Shown in pieces: positions 33,648 to 42,211 of a DNA stretch of 64,000 nt. Position numbers and translations under genes: made by a program. Origin of the DNA: Paenibacillus borealis (GTDB lineage Bacteria; Bacillota; Bacilli; Paenibacillales; Paenibacillaceae); contig NZ_CP009285.1 in NCBI RefSeq assembly GCF_000758665.1, positions 3,906,001-3,970,000 of the forward strand, read 5' to 3'. The notes beneath the pieces are model-generated. The model was not told the DNA's origin and did no database searches. It saw nothing but the letters and a program-made list of their open reading frames with translations. Numbering within the stretch: position 1 is the stretch's first letter; every line of letters starts with the position of its first letter.

Positions 33648-35015
33648 CTAGTGTTGGAATGGCTTGCGCCAGGCTTTGATATCGCTGTTCAACCCATTAA
33701 GTTCGGGGACGGGGACCGCCTGATCGGTCAGCTCATATTTGGCTTTCAATGCAAGAATGCGATAGACACTTTCATCGATCCGGGCTTCGGTGACCGTACC
33801 GTCCTTCACGCTGCTGAGCAGAGCGGCCCGCACCGCCTGCTCGTTCTTGTACTCGTGGGCAACCAGCAGAATGTCGCTGCCTGCCAGTACAGTATCAACT
33901 GCAGCAGCTGCAAGGCTGTAGTTCTTGACGATCGCGCCCATCGTCAGATCATCGGTAATGACGACTCCCTTGAAGAACATCTGTCCGCGCAGCTGCCCGC
34001 CGATGATTACTTTGGACAGGGATGCAGGTTTCTCAGGGTCCAGCTTCGGATACAGGATATGAGCTACCATTACTGCGTCTGCTTTCTCCTTAATAGCCGC
34101 CCGGAATGGCAGCCATTCCAGCTTGGCGAGCTGTGCCTCAGTTTTGTTGATTACCGGCAGCTCCAGATGGGAATCTACGGAAGTATCCCCATGGCCGGGG
34201 TAATGCTTCACTACAGGCACAACTCCTTCAGACTCCAGGCCTTTCATCTCGGCGATGCCAAGGCGGACTACCAGATCTGCTGTGCTGCCGAAGGAGCGGT
34301 CACCAATAACCGGGTTATCCGGATTGCTGTTGATATCAAGAACTGGTGCGAAATCCATGTTGAAGCCGGAGGATTTCACCGCCCTTGCCAGCAGCTCGCC
34401 CATGGTTCCGGCATCGGCAGCGTTATTCCCTTTCCCTACCGCTGCATTTGAGGGAAACACTGCGTATTCGGCGGGAAGACGGCTGACCTTGCCGCCTTCC
34501 TGGTCTACACTCATGAACAGCGGGGCGGGATTGCCGTTATTGCTCTTCTTCAAGGCATTGGTCAGACTGACCAATTGCTTCAGGCTGCTGATATTATCGG
34601 AATAGAGGATGATTCCGCCTACCTTGTCATCGGCAATCATCTTCTGTGCCGCAGACTCTGCCGTAGTCCCATCGATTCCGACCAGCAGCATTTGTCCGAT
34701 CTTCTCCTCCAGTGTCATCCCGGCAATCTTCCGGGAGATGACGTCGTTAGTGTCCGCGCTGTCTTCTGCCGGAGCAAGAGTAGGAGAGGCCTGCACAGGA
34801 GCTGCCGGTGATTCAGCTGCTGTTGCAGCAGGTGTTGTCACCGCAGCAGAGGGTGAAGCTGATGCCGGTGCCAGGGAAGGACTCGCACCAGCCGGTGCAG
34901 AGCTTCCGCGCCCTCCGCAACCGCTTGCCAGAAGCAGACAGGCAACGGTTGTAAGGAGGAAGAGGAGGCGCATATACGGGGATGACTTGTGTTGCCGCGG
35001 GCTGAACCATTTCAT
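33648..35015 (-). CDS. GH3-family beta-N-acetylhexosaminidase (NagZ-like) lipoprotein
   Basis: A 455-residue enzyme anchored as a lipoprotein: signal with lipobox 'LLLASGC', then an Ala/Pro/Ser/Thr-rich spacer (about residues 35-90). The GH3 barrel has the NagZ loop 'VVKHYPGHGDTSVDSHLELPVI' (His/Asp acid-base pair) and the nucleophile Asp in 'VVITDDLTMGAI'. 'PLFMSVDQEGGKVSRL' is the substrate-binding part typical of this group. It removes N-acetylglucosamine from cell-wall fragments. The ATG at 35015 (AAAGGACG upstream) begins the signal; the longer frame to 35105 adds an unlikely leader. Confidence 0.92.
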   Translation of the reverse strand: MKWFSPRQHKSSPYMRLLFLLTTVACLLLASGCGGRGSSAPAGASPSLAPASASPSAAVTTPAATAAESPAAPVQASPTLAPAEDSADTNDVISRKIAGMTLEEKIGQMLLVGIDGTTAESAAQKMIADDKVGGIILYSDNISSLKQLVSLTNALKKSNNGNPAPLFMSVDQEGGKVSRLPAEYAVFPSNAAVGKGNNAADAGTMGELLARAVKSSGFNMDFAPVLDINSNPDNPVIGDRSFGSTADLVVRLGIAEMKGLESEGVVPVVKHYPGHGDTSVDSHLELPVINKTEAQLAKLEWLPFRAAIKEKADAVMVAHILYPKLDPEKPASLSKVIIGGQLRGQMFFKGVVITDDLTMGAIVKNYSLAAAAVDTVLAGSDILLVAHEYKNEQAVRAALLSSVKDGTVTEARIDESVYRILALKAKYELTDQAVPVPELNGLNSDIKAWRKPFQH

Positions 35016-35132
35016 TGTTGAGATTCGTCCTTTCGTTTGCTGATTGGCGGGTAGGGATGATAAGATGAAATAGATTTTACATAAGAACTGCTTACTGGAG
35101 TACACAAATGAGAAGGATGAGGTGACCTGTCA

Positions 35133-35636
35133 ATGAAAGAACAATTAATGAACACGCTTAATGAACAGATGAATTTCGAGTTCTATTCCGCGCATGTATA
35201 CCTGGCGATGGCTGCGTATTGTTCGGGTGAGAGTCTGGACGGATTCGCCAACTTTTTCCTGGTGCAGGCTGAAGAAGAGCGGTTCCATGCGATGAAGATT
35301 TACAAATTCCTCAATGACCGTGACTACCGTGCCACCCTTGCTGCCCTGCCGGAGCCGAACAATGAATATTCATCCATGCTGGATGCGTTCGAACATGCCT
35401 TCGCCCATGAGCAGCAGAATACGAAGAAATTCTACCATCTGGCCGATTTGGCCCTGGATGAACGCGAGCACGCTACAATCTACTTCCTGAAATGGTTCAT
35501 TGACGAGCAGGTGGAGGAGGAGGCGCTCTTCAGCAACATTATCGCCAAGCTCAAACGGATTGAAACGGACAGCAATGCCTTCTATATGCTGGATGCCGAG
35601 TTCGCAGCCCGTTCGTTTACTCCTCCGGCGGAATAA
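35133..35636 (+). CDS. Ferritin
   Basis: A 167-residue non-heme ferritin (FtnA type), a four-helix bundle that stores iron. Ligands are seen in 'NEQMNFEFYSAHVYLAMAAYC', 'AEEERFHAMKIYKFL' (Glu and His of the ferroxidase site) and 'WFIDEQVEEEALFSNII'. Length and motifs are standard. An AGGTGA site precedes the ATG; a strong terminator closes the single-gene unit. Confidence 0.95.
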   Translation: MKEQLMNTLNEQMNFEFYSAHVYLAMAAYCSGESLDGFANFFLVQAEEERFHAMKIYKFLNDRDYRATLAALPEPNNEYSSMLDAFEHAFAHEQQNTKKFYHLADLALDEREHATIYFLKWFIDEQVEEEALFSNIIAKLKRIETDSNAFYMLDAEFAARSFTPPAE

Positions 35637-35672
35637 TTTACTTCCGGATTTGTCCTGTTCTTTACTTTTACA

Positions 35673-35711
35673 GCGGATACCCTCCTATACAGGAGGGTAT
35701 CCGCTTTTTTA
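35673..35711 (+). terminator. Rho-independent terminator after ferritin
   Basis: GCGGATACCCTCC-TATACA-GGAGGGTATCCGC followed by TTTTTT, a 13-bp perfect stem. Confidence 0.96.
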
Positions 35712-35960
35712 TGCGGCTGACGGGACTTCTCCATAATAGTTAGACGGTGTTTACAATGAAAAGTTACTTAGTCCTGAAGCATGTATTGTGCTTAATGTTG
35801 AGTTAGTGCAAACAATGTTGTGCACGGCAACATACTTCCGGTACTCCAACTCTATTTGGCGGGGTTAACTCTTGCGCCGTCCGGCAACACTGTTTCTCTA
35901 GACCCACCCGTTAGTCAGCGTGTAGTATGGAACAATACTATTCTTTGGAGGTCCTTTTTC
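35712..35960 (+). other. Long leader upstream of the cation diffusion facilitator gene
   Basis: About 250 bases with no gene of their own. There is a perfect hairpin ATGTTG-N7-CAACAT (35815-35833), then GGCG (35858-35861) that can pair with CGCC (35875-35878), and a second CGGCAACA copy at 35882-35889. The frame of the downstream gene is open here but lacks a ribosome site. A metal-responsive RNA would make sense before such a gene, but I could not match a known class. Confidence 0.3.
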
Positions 35961-36824
35961 TTGGATAATTACAGCGATATCAAACAAAGTGAAAAAGGGG
36001 CTTGGCTCAGTCTACTGGCCTACATATTGCTATCTGCCGTCAAATTGTTCATCGGATCAGTCTCAGGCTCCCAGGCATTACTTGCCGACGGACTGAATAA
36101 CAGCACCGATATTATTGCTTCCATAGCGATTTTGACAGGCCTGAAGATTTCCCGCAGACCCCCGGATTCCAATCACAGCTATGGTCATTTCAGAGCAGAG
36201 ACAGTTGCCGCACTGATCGCCTCTTTTATTATGATTGCTGTAGGCTTTCAAGTGCTATACCAGGGTGTCAACAAGTTTGTTCAGCCTTCACTGGAAACCC
36301 CTGATCTCATTGCCGCGTGGACGGCAGCTGCCTGTGCTGTGGTTATGTTCGCTGTGTATATGTACAATATTAAGCTTGCCCGTACACTGAACAGCAATGC
36401 GATGCATGCCGTTGCGCAGGATAACCGTTCGGATGCGCTCGTAAGCATGGGAGCCTTCATTGGTATTATTGGCTCGCAGTTCGGCATTCCGTGGCTTGAT
36501 CCGCTGACCGCTACAATTGTCGGCCTGTTGATCTGCAAAACCGCATGGGATATCTTCCGCAAAGCCACTCATGATCTGACGGACGGATTCGATGCAAGTG
36601 AGCTGGAGCTGATGAAGCAGACGGTAGCGGAGATTGAAGGCGTTGAGCTGATCAAAGATATCAAAGCCCGCATTCATGGGAACAATGTGCTTGTGGATAC
36701 GACGGTACTTGTGGATTCCAGTCTGAATGTGGTGCAGAGCCATGATATTACGGAAGAAATAGAGGGTCAGTTGAAGGACCGTCATCAAGTAGCTACTGTA
36801 CTAGTCCATATTGAGCCCATGTGA
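35961..36824 (+). CDS. Cation diffusion facilitator family transporter
   Basis: A 287-residue metal exporter with six membrane helices. Metal-site motifs are 'ALLADGLNNSTDI' (Asn/Asp pair of helix 2) and 'AQDNRSDALVSMGAFIG' (Asp/Asp of helix 5), plus 'HSYGHFRAETVAALI'. The C-terminal cytoplasmic domain (about 205-287) ends 'DRHQVATVLVHIEP'. The Asn in helix 2 and Asp pair in helix 5 resemble manganese or iron transporters more than the His/Asp zinc site, but this is only suggestive. The TTG at 35961 is chosen because GGAGG (35947-35951) lies nine bases before it. Confidence 0.9.
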   Translation: MDNYSDIKQSEKGAWLSLLAYILLSAVKLFIGSVSGSQALLADGLNNSTDIIASIAILTGLKISRRPPDSNHSYGHFRAETVAALIASFIMIAVGFQVLYQGVNKFVQPSLETPDLIAAWTAAACAVVMFAVYMYNIKLARTLNSNAMHAVAQDNRSDALVSMGAFIGIIGSQFGIPWLDPLTATIVGLLICKTAWDIFRKATHDLTDGFDASELELMKQTVAEIEGVELIKDIKARIHGNNVLVDTTVLVDSSLNVVQSHDITEEIEGQLKDRHQVATVLVHIEPM

Positions 36825-36881
36825 CGAATGAATATTACTTGACCGATCGTTCCCGGAACATTATATTATTAAACAATATTG

Positions 36882-36917
36882 AATTGCCTTACTTGCGAAA
36901 GAAGGCAATTTTTTTAC
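36882..36917 (+). terminator. Rho-independent terminator after the CDF gene
   Basis: AATTGCCTT (36882-36890) pairs with AAGGCAATT (36902-36910), followed by a run of T. Confidence 0.88.
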
Positions 36918-36979
36918 CTATATTGGGAATGATCGTTCTCATTGTAGGTAAATATTGAGTTGGAAGCGGGAGTGGGAGC

Positions 36980-37766
36980 ATGCAGCACGCGGGAAAACGG
37001 AATAATCTATATTATGGATGGATCGTAATCAGAATTGTGTTTATTGTACTGCTGGTTGCAGCGGGGATCAGCTCGATCCCGAGTGTATTGATGCTGCAGT
37101 TTGAAGAGGAGTTCGGCTGGAGCCGCGGAGCGGTGTCCGAGGCGTTATCTGTGCGGATTTTTCTGTATGGGCTGATGGGTTCCTTCTCAGCTTCCCTGAT
37201 GGCGAAATACGGAATCCGCCGGATGATGCTGATCTCGATGAGCCATCGGCACACACCTGATCCCTGCCTGCGGGGACTATAATATTCCGCTGGTAATGGC
37301 CGCTGGCTTACTGGCCTTGATGGGGATGTTTGATATGGTCGGAACCACCTTGTCCGGCTGGCTGTCGGACCGTCTGGACAACCGGGTGCTGCTGTTCTGG
37401 TACTACGGACTGCGCGGACTCTCGCTCATCTTCCTGCCGTATGCGCTGAACAGCGGATATACGATGCTGCTGATTTTCTCCGTCTTCTATGGACTGGACT
37501 GGATTGCCACCGTTCCGCCAACCGTCAAAATCACCTCCGATCTCTTCGGCCGGGAGCAAGCCGGAATGGTGTTCGGCTGGATTCTGGTCGCCCACCAAAT
37601 CGGGGCATCCACAGCTACTTACGGAGCCGGGCTGATGCGGCAGTGGCTCGGCAGCTACAGCGTTCCGTTCGTAACCGCAGGTTTCCTCTGCCTGTTCGCG
37701 GCAATCATGGCCATGAGAATTGTGAAATCCGGCAAGGCTACGCACATTGTTGAAGCTAAGGCTTGA
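36980..37766 (+). pseudogene. MFS transporter remnant with internal deletion and frameshift
   Basis: The first frame (36980-37282) encodes a normal MFS N-terminus ('YYGWIVIRIVFIVLLVAAGISSIPSVLMLQFEEEFGWSRGAVS', then 'LMAKYGIRRMMLISM') and breaks off after about 88 residues. A second frame, readable from about 37248 ('GTHLIPACGDYNIPLVMAAGLLALMG') to 37766, holds the C-terminal half with the loop 'GTTLSGWLSDRLDNR'. Intact relatives have about 400 residues; only about 260 remain, so some 130-150 residues (helices 3-6) are missing and the frames do not match. It is not expected to give a carrier. Confidence 0.86.
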
Positions 37767-37794
37767 TTGTAGGCAGGGTTACATTACCTTTCAC

Positions 37795-37825
37795 TTGACG
37801 TTTTCCTCGGCGGCAGGTATATAAT
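37795..37825 (+). promoter_or_regulatory. Sigma-A promoter of the Nudix/winged-helix gene
   Basis: TTGACG (37795-37800), 17-bp spacer, TATATA (37818-37823); the overlapping TATAAT (37820-37825) would give a 19-bp spacer. Directly downstream, two copies of GATAT(n)TTATTAA (37829-37841 and 37848-37858) could be an operator, perhaps for the product of this gene itself. Confidence 0.6.
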
Positions 37826-37883
37826 AACGATATGTTATTAACAATAGGATATTATTAAGATATTCCTATAAAGGAGCCTGCCA

Positions 37884-38789
37884 ATGTCTAATCAACCAGT
37901 CACTGATCATAACGGTTTAACAGAGGAGCAATTCCTGAAGACTTATAATGCCGGGAGCTATGAACGTCCGTCTGTTGCTGTCGATATGCTAATTTTCACC
38001 GTAATGGAGCAAGAACAGGATAATTACCGCAAGCTTGCGGAGAAATCGCTGCAGCTTCTGCTGATACAGCGCGGTGAACATCCTTTTCTGGGACAATGGG
38101 CGTTGCCTGGAGGGTTCGTGGGGATCCACGAAAGCGTAGAGGAGGCAGCCCGCCGGGAGCTGTACAGTGAGACTAATATTGATAACATTTATATGGAACA
38201 GCTATATACCTGGGGCGATGTCGAGCGTGATCCGCGGATGCGGGTAATCAGCTGTTCCTATATGGCGCTCGTGGACCGCAAAGCCCTGACAGTGCAAGCA
38301 GGGGATGATGCGGCCGCAGCCGCCTGGTTTGAGGTTTCGTATAATATCCTGGAGACTCGCCGCGAGGAGCTGGAGCAAGGTATCCGGCTGGAGACATTTG
38401 TGGAGATTATTCTGCAGAATGAACAAGTGAAGCTCAGCGGTGTGGTCAAGCTTACCGAAACCATCCGAGGCCATGTCCGCCATATGGACCGTGAGATTGT
38501 CCGGAGCTCGGGATTTTCTTTTGACCATCTGCTCATGGTGCAGGCTGCGATTGAACGCTTGCGCGGCAAGGCCGAATATACCGATATTGTGTTCAATTTG
38601 ATGCCGCCGCTGTTCACCTTGTCCGAGCTTCAGCGCGTGTATGAAATCATCCTTGGCAAAGAGCTGCTCGCCGCCGCATTCCGCCGCAAGATTGCTGAAC
38701 GGGTAATTGAGACGGATGAGAGCACCCGGGATGCCGGACACCGCCCGTCGAAGCTGTACAGATACAATCTGGAATGGAGCTTAACTTGA
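37884..38789 (+). CDS. Nudix-domain protein with C-terminal winged helix (NrtR-like)
   Basis: A 301-residue protein. Residues about 30-160 form a Nudix fold; the Nudix box begins at residue 76 as 'GFVGIHESVEEAARRELYSETNI'. Compared with GX5EX7REUXEEXGU, the RE is kept but the first Glu of the EE pair is Ser and the Gly is Asn, so hydrolysis is doubtful. The C-terminal part (about 200-301: 'PLFTLSELQRVYEIILGKELLAAAFRRKI' and 'STRDAGHRPSKLYRYN') matches the winged helix of NrtR-type repressors of NAD metabolism. A repressor sensing ADP-ribose-like ligands is the best guess; no NAD gene is adjacent. Confidence 0.82.
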   Translation: MSNQPVTDHNGLTEEQFLKTYNAGSYERPSVAVDMLIFTVMEQEQDNYRKLAEKSLQLLLIQRGEHPFLGQWALPGGFVGIHESVEEAARRELYSETNIDNIYMEQLYTWGDVERDPRMRVISCSYMALVDRKALTVQAGDDAAAAAWFEVSYNILETRREELEQGIRLETFVEIILQNEQVKLSGVVKLTETIRGHVRHMDREIVRSSGFSFDHLLMVQAAIERLRGKAEYTDIVFNLMPPLFTLSELQRVYEIILGKELLAAAFRRKIAERVIETDESTRDAGHRPSKLYRYNLEWSLT

Positions 38790-38976
38790 GAAGACGAGAT
38801 ACAGGCTTGAGCTACCTACCCATTTCCTACCTTCCTGCCATCGAATTCGACATTTAGCGACTTTATAGTGTTTTCTTTTAGGCGTGTGATGTTGTTAATA
38901 GTACTTTTATGCGCAAAAGTGGAAAATGAATTATGCTTTTCATTTTGTAATTTATGGAAAAGGGTAAGGTGAGTCA

Positions 38977-39390
38977 ATGATTGACTGGAAGGATTCATAT
39001 GACATCGGAGTAGAGAAGATTGACTGCCAGCACAGACAGCTGCTTGTGAAGCTGAATGACTTTTTTGAGGCGTGTACCAACCAGCAGGGCAAAGACAAGA
39101 TCGAAGAAACACTGAAGTTCCTCAAGGACTACACCGTGGAGCATTTCGGCAGTGAAGAGCAATTGATGAAGGACATCGACTTCCCTGAACTGACAGAACA
39201 CCAGAAGACGCATGCTGAATTCGTACAGACCGTTCTGGATCTGGAAGAGAGCATTAAGACCAAAGGTGTATCCGTACTGTCTACGATCAAGCTGAACCGC
39301 ACTTTGACCGACTGGCTGATTAATCATATTCACAAATGTGACAAGCTGATCGGGGACTGCATCGCTGCAAAAGGTAACAAAGCCGTTTAA
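38977..39390 (+). CDS. Bacteriohemerythrin
   Basis: A 137-residue four-helix protein with the complete di-iron ligand set: His19 ('DCQHRQL'), His56 and Glu60 ('EHFGSEE'), His75 and His79 ('EHQKTHAEF'), His117 and Asp122 ('NHIHKCD'). It binds oxygen reversibly and may supply or sense oxygen in the cytoplasm. AAGGTGAG precedes the ATG. A single-gene unit; the 187-base upstream gap holds no further gene. Confidence 0.95.
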   Translation: MIDWKDSYDIGVEKIDCQHRQLLVKLNDFFEACTNQQGKDKIEETLKFLKDYTVEHFGSEEQLMKDIDFPELTEHQKTHAEFVQTVLDLEESIKTKGVSVLSTIKLNRTLTDWLINHIHKCDKLIGDCIAAKGNKAV

Positions 39391-39410
39391 CTACATAATC
39401 CGGAACACGA

Positions 39411-39437
39411 AGATGCCGCAGGGCATTTTCTTTTTTT
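39411..39437 (+). terminator. Weak hairpin terminator after bacteriohemerythrin
   Basis: ATGCC (39413-39417) and GGCAT (39422-39426) form a short stem, followed by a T-rich run to 39437. It is close to the start of the HIT gene at 39459. Confidence 0.6.
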
Positions 39438-39458
39438 AACGGGAGAGGAGACACCCAT

Positions 39459-39875
39459 ATGGATTGCCTGGGATGCAGAATCGCTAATGGTATTGAACCG
39501 GAGCTCAACATTATTTACGAGAATGAGTATGTAACCTGTGTACTTGATATTGCGCCATTCAATGAAGGGCATACCCTGATTCTACCTAAAAAGCATTATC
39601 TGGATACCGACGAGCTGGACCCGGAAACCGCGCACGCTGTTATGGATGCTTCGCAAAAAGTTACTGCGCTGCTCAAAAGCCTGTACAAACCGGACGGAAT
39701 CAGAATTTGTGCTGACGGCGGTAAATTTAATGATCTGACCCATTACCATATGCATGTTGTTCCAAGGTACGAGGGTGACGGATTCATCTGGAGTGAGCCG
39801 CTGCACCCGGATGGTGCAGAAGCACGGCTAAACGAGACTAGGGTGAAAATTGTTAAGGCGTTAGGTGAAGGTTAA
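39459..39875 (+). CDS. HIT-family nucleotide hydrolase/transferase
   Basis: A 138-residue protein with the histidine triad 'THYHMHVVPRYEGDGF' (HxHxH) and a Hit-like N-terminus 'CLGCRIANGIEPELNIIYENEYVTCVLDIAPFNEGHTLILPKKH'. The two N-terminal cysteines (CxxC) may bind zinc as in many family members. HIT proteins hydrolyse nucleoside phosphoramidates or dinucleotides. GAGAGGAG precedes the ATG. Confidence 0.93.
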   Translation: MDCLGCRIANGIEPELNIIYENEYVTCVLDIAPFNEGHTLILPKKHYLDTDELDPETAHAVMDASQKVTALLKSLYKPDGIRICADGGKFNDLTHYHMHVVPRYEGDGFIWSEPLHPDGAEARLNETRVKIVKALGEG

Positions 39876-39897
39876 AGAGTCCGGATGGGCTCTTTTT
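39874..39897 (+). terminator. Rho-independent terminator after HIT gene
   Basis: AAAGAG(t)CC-GGAT-GG(g)CTCTTT followed by T residues; it begins within the HIT stop codon. Confidence 0.8.
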
Positions 39898-39932
39898 CGC
39901 TGTGTATACTATACATTAAATTCAAAACCTGA

Positions 39933-40574
39933 CTAAAAGTCTTCCATCAACATTTCTTTATCTTCGGGCAGAAGTTGTGCAACAAACGCTGATGGATCTT
40001 GTTTGGTGTGCTCGATTGAATTAACAATCCAAGTATTATTGCTGTGTGTATAGCTGATAATCATTACTCCATCATCGTCTAGCTTATGTTCACTCGTTGC
40101 CACCTTTTGCTGATCAGAGTAATTAAACTTCATGAAGTAGAGATCAATTTTTTTTACATCGCTTACTGTACTTTCTCCGATGGTGATCTTGCTGAAACTA
40201 TCCAGACTTAACAAGTGCGTTAACCTCCATATGTCAGAAACATAGCTGCTGCTCATGTACATTATAAAGATATGACTGCCGTCAGAAACATTTCGTATTT
40301 CATAGGAATAGCCTTTCATGCGTCTGGTGATATCGGCTTTTCCCAATTGCTTCTCAATTTCTGCTTTGTGAGGTGCAAAAGACATGCTCGAACGAATGGA
40401 ATAAGGGATATTTGATACGGAGCTTTTGTTAAGGTCCATTGGAGTGGTTTGTATATTTGTACTTGAATCACTGCCGGTTAATACAACAACCAGTAATAAT
40501 GATGAAATGAATAAAGAAATCTTTGAATAAATCCTAAAAGAATTCATAAAAGAATGATCCAAGGAAATCCTCAC
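39933..40574 (-). CDS. Orphan exported protein with altered lipobox
   Basis: A protein of up to 213 residues that I do not recognise. An N-terminal hydrophobic segment ('YSKISLFISSLLLVVVLTGSDSS') looks like a lipoprotein signal, but the lipobox Cys is Ser ('LTGS', codon AGT, one base from TGT). It could be cleaved as a normal signal peptide or stay as an anchor. The body has alternating strands ('EIEKQLGKADITRRMKGYSYEIR', 'SFSKITIGESTVSDVKKID'), faintly like BamE/SmpA-type small beta domains. The start is unsure: GTG at 40574, TTG at 40562 (GGTGAGG six bases upstream) or ATG at 40547. The gene is visibly richer in A+T than its neighbours, a possible sign of transfer. Confidence 0.6.
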   Translation of the reverse strand: MRISLDHSFMNSFRIYSKISLFISSLLLVVVLTGSDSSTNIQTTPMDLNKSSVSNIPYSIRSSMSFAPHKAEIEKQLGKADITRRMKGYSYEIRNVSDGSHIFIMYMSSSYVSDIWRLTHLLSLDSFSKITIGESTVSDVKKIDLYFMKFNYSDQQKVATSEHKLDDDGVMIISYTHSNNTWIVNSIEHTKQDPSAFVAQLLPEDKEMLMEDF

Positions 40575-40760
40575 CTTTCTCCCGCTTAACCTAAATAGTT
40601 ACTCAACTGTTACATAGAACGGATTCGTTTTTACTATGCGAGGTTCCTGCATCTATCTAAGATTTTTCATAGTGGCGGAGCACAATTTATACCTCACTAA
40701 TACTTTGTGATATGATCTGAAGTAGATATTATAGAAACTTACCTAAAGGGAGTGGATTGA

Positions 40761-41960
40761 GTGAAAATAATGCGCATGCTGGCTTCCGGTATAATTATGC
40801 TTCTTGTGCTGGGACTTGTTAATTTCTACATTGGATGGCATCTGTGGGTTCTCCTTCAGGAATGGCTGCCGGGCATACATGCTGCTGTATACTGGCCTGT
40901 ATTTTTTGTGATTGTCTTCTCTTATGTAATTGGCAGAGTTCCGCTGCCGCAGGCGCTTAAGCCGGTTGGCCGGTTGTTCAAGGTAGTCGGCTCCTATTAT
41001 TTGGCCTGTATGGAGTTTGCCGTGATTCTGCTGCCGCTGACCGATCTGGTATATGGAGTGCTGGCGCTCACTGGTGTAGGACTCTCGGCGTTCGTGACCG
41101 AAGCTGGAGCTACCGTGCTGGCACTGCTTGCCGTATTCCTGCTCTGGGGTTCACGCAATGCCTGGAGTACAGTGGTGCGGAGCCACCGGCTGAACGTCGA
41201 TAAGTCTATCGGAACCAGCGTTCCGCTGACGGTAGCTGTCGCCTCCGACCTGCATTTGGGCAACATTGTCGGGAACCGGCATCTACGCCGGATGGTCTCA
41301 GAGATTAATGCGATGAATCCCGATATCGTTCTGTTGGCAGGGGATGTGCTGGATGACAGCATTGAACCTTTTATCCGCAATGGAATGGACCAGCAGTTGA
41401 AGCAGCTTAAGGCGCGCCACGGCGTCTATGCTGTGCTGGGGAATCATGAATATTATGGCGGTTCGATTGCGCAATACACCGAAGTGATGAACAACATCGG
41501 CATTAAAGTACTGCAGGATGAGGTTGTGGAAACTTCGGGAGTGTACGTTGTCGGGCGTAAAGACAAGACTGCTGAAGCGATGGAGGCAGGCGGGCGATTG
41601 AGTGTAGATGCGCTGCTGGACGGACTTGACCGCTCGAAGCCAATCATCATGATGGATCATCAGCCGACCGGCTTCGAGATTGCTGCGCGGGCTGGAGTGG
41701 ATGTACTGCTGTCGGGACATACCCACCGCGGACAGATTGCTCCGAATCACTGGATTACGAGACGGCTGTTCGAGCTGGACTGGGGTTATTTGCTCAAAGA
41801 CAAGCTGCATGTCATTGTCTCCTCAGGCTACGGAACCTGGGGACCGCCGATCCGTCTGGCCAGCCGCTCTGAACTAATCAAGCTGGAGGTTGTTCTGGAA
41901 GGCAGTATGAGTTACAGCGAAGAACCTGTGGCATCTGCGGCTAAGGCGGTATTGATCTAA
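40761..41960 (+). CDS. Membrane-anchored metallophosphoesterase
   Basis: A 399-residue protein with four hydrophobic segments in residues 1-135 and a calcineurin-like phosphoesterase domain (about 150-385). Metal-binding motifs are complete: 'VASDLHLGN' (DxH), 'LLAGDVLDDS' (GDxxD), 'VLGNHEYYGG' (GNHE), 'MMDHQP' and 'LLSGHTHRGQ' (GHTH). It resembles YkuE/YaeI-type enzymes that act on phospholipid or pyrophosphate linkages at the membrane. GGGAG lies nine bases before the GTG start. Confidence 0.92.
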   Translation: MKIMRMLASGIIMLLVLGLVNFYIGWHLWVLLQEWLPGIHAAVYWPVFFVIVFSYVIGRVPLPQALKPVGRLFKVVGSYYLACMEFAVILLPLTDLVYGVLALTGVGLSAFVTEAGATVLALLAVFLLWGSRNAWSTVVRSHRLNVDKSIGTSVPLTVAVASDLHLGNIVGNRHLRRMVSEINAMNPDIVLLAGDVLDDSIEPFIRNGMDQQLKQLKARHGVYAVLGNHEYYGGSIAQYTEVMNNIGIKVLQDEVVETSGVYVVGRKDKTAEAMEAGGRLSVDALLDGLDRSKPIIMMDHQPTGFEIAARAGVDVLLSGHTHRGQIAPNHWITRRLFELDWGYLLKDKLHVIVSSGYGTWGPPIRLASRSELIKLEVVLEGSMSYSEEPVASAAKAVLI

Positions 41961-42006
41961 AAGATCGTCTAGTGGAGGCAACATTATTGTACTTGAGGAA
42001 TCTAGT

Positions 42007-42115
42007 GGAACTGAACCGTCTACTGGAACTGAACCATCTACTGGAACTGAACCATCTAACGTAACTGAACCGTCTACCGTAACTGAACCATCTAACGTAA
42101 CTTGTACCTTTTACC
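42007..42115. repeat. 18-bp tandem repeat array
   Basis: Five units in perfect 18-bp register (42007, 42025, 42043, 42061, 42079) with consensus G(G/T)AACTGAACC(A/G)TCTA(A/C)(C/T), then a degraded sixth. In one forward frame it reads TEPS(T/N)(G/V) repeats, on the other strand a WFS-type hexapeptide repeat. Neither frame has a ribosome site, so I treat it as an intergenic repeat. Confidence 0.92.
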
Positions 42116-42139
42116 GTAGCCCGTGTACCTTCCGCCATG

Positions 42140-42172
42140 CCCCCTGCCTTCGAATGAAGGGTAGGGGGTTTT
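42140..42172 (+). terminator. Hairpin terminator downstream of the phosphoesterase
   Basis: CCCCCT(g)CCTTC-GAAT-GAAGG(gt)AGGGGG followed by TTTT. The 18-bp repeats lie between it and the gene it would terminate (stop 41960). Confidence 0.78.
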
Positions 42173-42211
42173 ATGTTGGTTTTATGTTAGGGTGTATGGC
42201 AAATAGTATGC

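Noticed and set aside
33651..34451. 266-codon plus-strand frame over the GH3 gene
   Set aside because: Antisense to the catalytic domain of the NagZ-like lipoprotein, without a ribosome site.
35815..35900. Manganese (yybP-ykoY) or NiCo riboswitch before the CDF gene
   Set aside because: Some short strings recall these classes, but the conserved junction sequences could not be placed; left as an unassigned leader.
41941..42138. 65-codon minus-strand frame encoding WFS-type hexapeptide repeats
   Set aside because: The pattern follows directly from the 18-bp DNA repeat; no ribosome site, and the other frames are equally patterned.
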